Assembly: GCA_964571765.1 (NCBI GenBank)
Contig: CAZNDH010000008.1
Span: 1 to 64,000, forward strand
DNA length: 64,000 nucleotides
DNA from: ZC4RG35 sp964571765
Lineage (GTDB): Bacteria; Actinomycetota; Acidimicrobiia; Spongiisociales; ZC4RG35
Direction: 5' to 3'
Shown: positions 61,795-64,000 of the stretch, piece by piece
Position numbering within the stretch: the first letter of the stretch is position 1
Layout: each line of letters starts with the position of its first letter
Notes under the pieces: generated by a model
Databases searched by the model: none
The model's input: the letters and a program-made list of their open reading frames with translations, nothing else
Told to the model about the DNA's origin: nothing
Made by a program: the position numbers and the translations under genes

Positions 61795-63276
61795 ATGACC
61801 TGGGAGGTCGACTACCTTGCGCTGTCACCCGAGCTGATCGTGGTCGGCACCTTGTTGGTGGTGCTGGTGCTCGACCTGGTGTTGCCCCGGCCGCTCAAGT
61901 ACTGGACGGCCACGGTCGCCGTCGCCGGCACGGCAATGGCCTTGATCCCCCTGGCCTTCATGGCGTTCGACGGCACGGTGCGATCGATGTTCGACGGGTC
62001 GTTCGTCGTTGACCAGTTCGCCGTGGTGCTCAAGGTGGTCTTCCTCATCGCCGCCTATGTGGTCTTCCTCATGTCGCACCACTACATCGAGTCGGACCGC
62101 TACTACCAGGGGGAGTACTACTTCCTCCTGCTCGCCTCGCTGCTCGGCTCGCTGGTCATGGCCTCGGCCCGCGACCTCATCGTCCTTTTCATCGGGCTGG
62201 AGCTGACCACCGGGCCGCTGTACATGCTGGCCGGGTGGCGCAAAGGTGACGTCAAGTCCAACGAGGCCTCGATGAAGTACTTCGTCCTCGGGGTGCTCTC
62301 CACCGCGATCATGCTCTACGGGATGTCGCTCCTGTTCGGGGTCACCGGGGAGATCACCTTCGCCGGTCTCGCCGAGGCCACCGCCGGCCGGGCCGGGGAG
62401 CCCATGCTGGTGATGGCGGTGCTGTTCGTCATCGTCGGCTTCGCCTTCAAGGTGTCGGCGGTTCCCTTCCACTTCTGGGCCCCGGACACCTACGAGGGGG
62501 CACCGACACCGATCACCGCCTACCTCTCGGTCAACTCCAAGGCGGCGGGGTTCGTCGCCATGCTCCTGGTGATGTACCTCGCCCTCCCCGGGCTCTCCGA
62601 GATCTGGGCGCCGGCGCTGTGGCTGCTGGCAGCCCTGTCGATGACCGTCGGCAACCTAACGGCTCTCCGCCAGTCGAACATCGTCCGTCTGCTTGCCTAC
62701 TCGTCGATCGCCCAGGCCGGTTTCATGCTGGTGCCTTTCGCCGCCGCCGGGGTCGCCGGGGCCGACCTCGAGGAGGCTTTCGCCGCCACGGTCATCTACC
62801 TGGTGATCTACGCGGTGATGAACCTGGGGGCGTTCGCGGCGGTCATCGCCGGAGCCCGGGTCACCCGATCGGGCGAGATCCCCGCCTGGGCCGGTCTGGC
62901 GAGGATCGACCCCCGAGCCGGGGTGCTGCTGGCGGTGTTCTTCTTCAGCCTGGCAGGGATCCCACCGCTGGCGGGATGGTTCGCCAAGTTCGTCATGTTC
63001 CGATCGGTGATGATCGCCGGCGGGGCAGCAACCGTTGTCCTGGCGGTGATCGCCGCGGTCAATGCGGTGGTCTCGCTGTACTACTACGCCCGAGTGGTGC
63101 GCACCGTGTGGATGGACGACGCCGAGTTGGGATCGGCCGAGCCGGTCTCCCCCCCGGCTGGTTCGCTCCGGTTGGCGCTGGGGATCGCGGCGGTGCTGAC
63201 GGTGGTGGTGGGCTTCTACCCGGCGATCGCCACATTCGTCGGCGAGGCCTCGAGGGTCATTGCCACCGGTGGATGA
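61795..63276 (+). CDS. nuoN: Complex I subunit N (second complex)
   Basis: This 493-residue antiporter-like subunit has LFIGLELTTGPLYMLAGW, FHFWAPDTYEGAPTPITAYLSVNSKAAGF, RQSNIVRLLAYSSIAQAGFM and GIPPLAGWFAKFVMF. It ends the second complex I operon. It is followed by a convergent acetyltransferase gene with a 21-bp gap. Confidence 0.95.
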   Translation: MTWEVDYLALSPELIVVGTLLVVLVLDLVLPRPLKYWTATVAVAGTAMALIPLAFMAFDGTVRSMFDGSFVVDQFAVVLKVVFLIAAYVVFLMSHHYIESDRYYQGEYYFLLLASLLGSLVMASARDLIVLFIGLELTTGPLYMLAGWRKGDVKSNEASMKYFVLGVLSTAIMLYGMSLLFGVTGEITFAGLAEATAGRAGEPMLVMAVLFVIVGFAFKVSAVPFHFWAPDTYEGAPTPITAYLSVNSKAAGFVAMLLVMYLALPGLSEIWAPALWLLAALSMTVGNLTALRQSNIVRLLAYSSIAQAGFMLVPFAAAGVAGADLEEAFAATVIYLVIYAVMNLGAFAAVIAGARVTRSGEIPAWAGLARIDPRAGVLLAVFFFSLAGIPPLAGWFAKFVMFRSVMIAGGAATVVLAVIAAVNAVVSLYYYARVVRTVWMDDAELGSAEPVSPPAGSLRLALGIAAVLTVVVGFYPAIATFVGEASRVIATGG

Positions 63277-63297
63277 GGTAGGCCTCGCTGCGTCCGG

Positions 63298-63876
63298 CTA
63301 GCGAGTGAGCTCGCCTCGTTTCAGCGCCCGGTACTCGCGGTCGAGCAACGACCAGTGGGAGTGGTCTACCCAGTTGCCCCTGATGAGGAGCTCCTCACGC
63401 AGCACCCCCTCGCGAGTGAACCCCAGCTTCTGGGCGACCCGGTCGGAGGCGTCGTTGCCCACGGCGATGCGGAGGACCGCCTTGTGATAGCCCAGGGCGT
63501 CGAATGCCTCTCGTAGGATGCGGTCGACCGCCTCGGTGCACACGCCGTGGCCGGTCTCGCCGGAATGCACCCAGTACCCGATCTCGACGATTTTTCCCAG
63601 TTTGGACACCGTCCAGAACGAGACGTTGCCGATGTGGCGGGTGGGGTCGTCCTTTCTCCTGATCGAGTAGTCCCAGGCGCGCTCCTCCCGCCAGGCCAGC
63701 ATCGACTCGCGGAGGAATGCTGCGGTGTCGCCGGAGTTGTAATCCATGCGGGCCCAGGGAAGCCACTGGTTGAGATCGGGAAGCGACGCCCGGATTGCCT
63801 CGTCCACGGTGTGGGCGTCACGGCGGGCGAAGCGCTGGAGCTGGAGACGCTCGGTTTCGAGGAGGCCCCTGGGCAT
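63298..63876 (-). CDS. GNAT N-acetyltransferase, RimJ/RimL-like
   Basis: This 192-residue protein has LLETERLQLQRFARRDA, HIGNVSFWTV, EIGYWVHSGETGHGVCTEAV (acetyl-CoA loop), and AVGNDASDRVAQKLGFTREGVLREEL. These are the strand-helix motifs of ribosomal-protein or small-molecule N-acetyltransferases. The GxGxxT loop is GHGVCT. ATG 63876 is preferred over the longer start at 63939, which would overlap the divergent partial gene. Confidence 0.9.
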   Translation of the reverse strand: MPRGLLETERLQLQRFARRDAHTVDEAIRASLPDLNQWLPWARMDYNSGDTAAFLRESMLAWREERAWDYSIRRKDDPTRHIGNVSFWTVSKLGKIVEIGYWVHSGETGHGVCTEAVDRILREAFDALGYHKAVLRIAVGNDASDRVAQKLGFTREGVLREELLIRGNWVDHSHWSLLDREYRALKRGELTR

Positions 63877-63915
63877 CGGTTCAGGATATAGGCAGGAATA
63901 ACCTCTACAACGCCC

Positions 63916-64000
63916 ATGTGGGAGCATCTCAAGATCCACGACGACTACCCCAACCCCGGGGACCGGCCAATGGCCGCGGTCCTGGCTCCGCTGTACCTCG
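63916..64000 (+). CDS. 5' end of a possible NUDIX hydrolase gene, truncated by the window edge
   Basis: Only 28 codons are visible: MWEHLKIHDDYPNPGDRPM followed by AAVLAPLYL. The RPxAAVLxPL pattern resembles the first strand of CoA-pyrophosphatase-type NUDIX proteins, but the catalytic box lies beyond the edge. It starts 39 bp from the divergent acetyltransferase. Confidence 0.4.
   Translation, partial: MWEHLKIHDDYPNPGDRPMAAVLAPLYL

Overview
The window is high-GC DNA from an actinobacterium (Actinomycetota). The evidence is an actinobacteria-type Rex, a geranylgeranyl-reductase-family gene just ahead of nuoA, secreted proteins with Thr/Pro linkers, YbjN and DUF559 proteins, GTG and TTG starts with ATGA/GTGA/TTGA overlaps, and an RsiG-like protein. 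The style resembles Acidimicrobiia and their relatives, but the class is an inference. Most of the window is respiratory energy metabolism. No rRNA, tRNA, transposase, phage gene or CRISPR array was seen.

1-23 kb is mixed chromosome. A B12-dependent ribonucleotide reductase runs off the left edge. It is split by an intact LAGLIDADG intein and preceded by paired NrdR boxes and a DnaA box. A PspC/LiaF-like envelope cluster and an OmpR-type two-component system follow, the latter flanked by two secreted paralogues. Next come a YczE-like permease, an alpha/beta hydrolase-fold protein without a nucleophile, a quinone oxidoreductase, a MoaD-membrane fusion, an M23 peptidase, an RsiG-like c-di-GMP-responsive anti-sigma candidate, an asparaginase, a CAP-domain protein, a Clp1/Grc3-like kinase and a SAM hydrolase. 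A candidate structured RNA with its own terminator lies at 19.74-19.89 kb.

20-29 kb holds two divergent electron-transfer operons. The minus-strand one encodes a CcoN-like protein that has lost every metal-ligand histidine, a CcoO-like cytochrome c and another membrane cytochrome c. The plus-strand one encodes a b6f-like quinol:cytochrome c reductase: a membrane protein, a 2x[4Fe-4S] ferredoxin, cytochrome b6-like and subunit-IV-like halves, Rieske, a dihaem cytochrome c and a small membrane protein. Three proteins across the two operons share a short N-terminal module. Rex and a menaquinone-reductase-like flavoprotein follow.

32-46.8 kb is a complete 14-gene complex I operon (nuoA-N). 46.8-52.7 kb carries a beta-helical membrane protein, moaA, a membrane protein, a DUF402 protein, a DUF559/AbiEi-like gene bracketed by TGCA palindromes, and a phosphodiesterase.

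52.8-63.3 kb is a second complex I operon with nuoABCD-HIJKLMN but no nuoEFG, so it lacks the NADH-oxidising module. The window thus encodes an NADH-driven and a probably ferredoxin-driven quinone reductase, a quinol oxidase with unusual c-type cytochromes, and the redox sensor Rex that could coordinate them.
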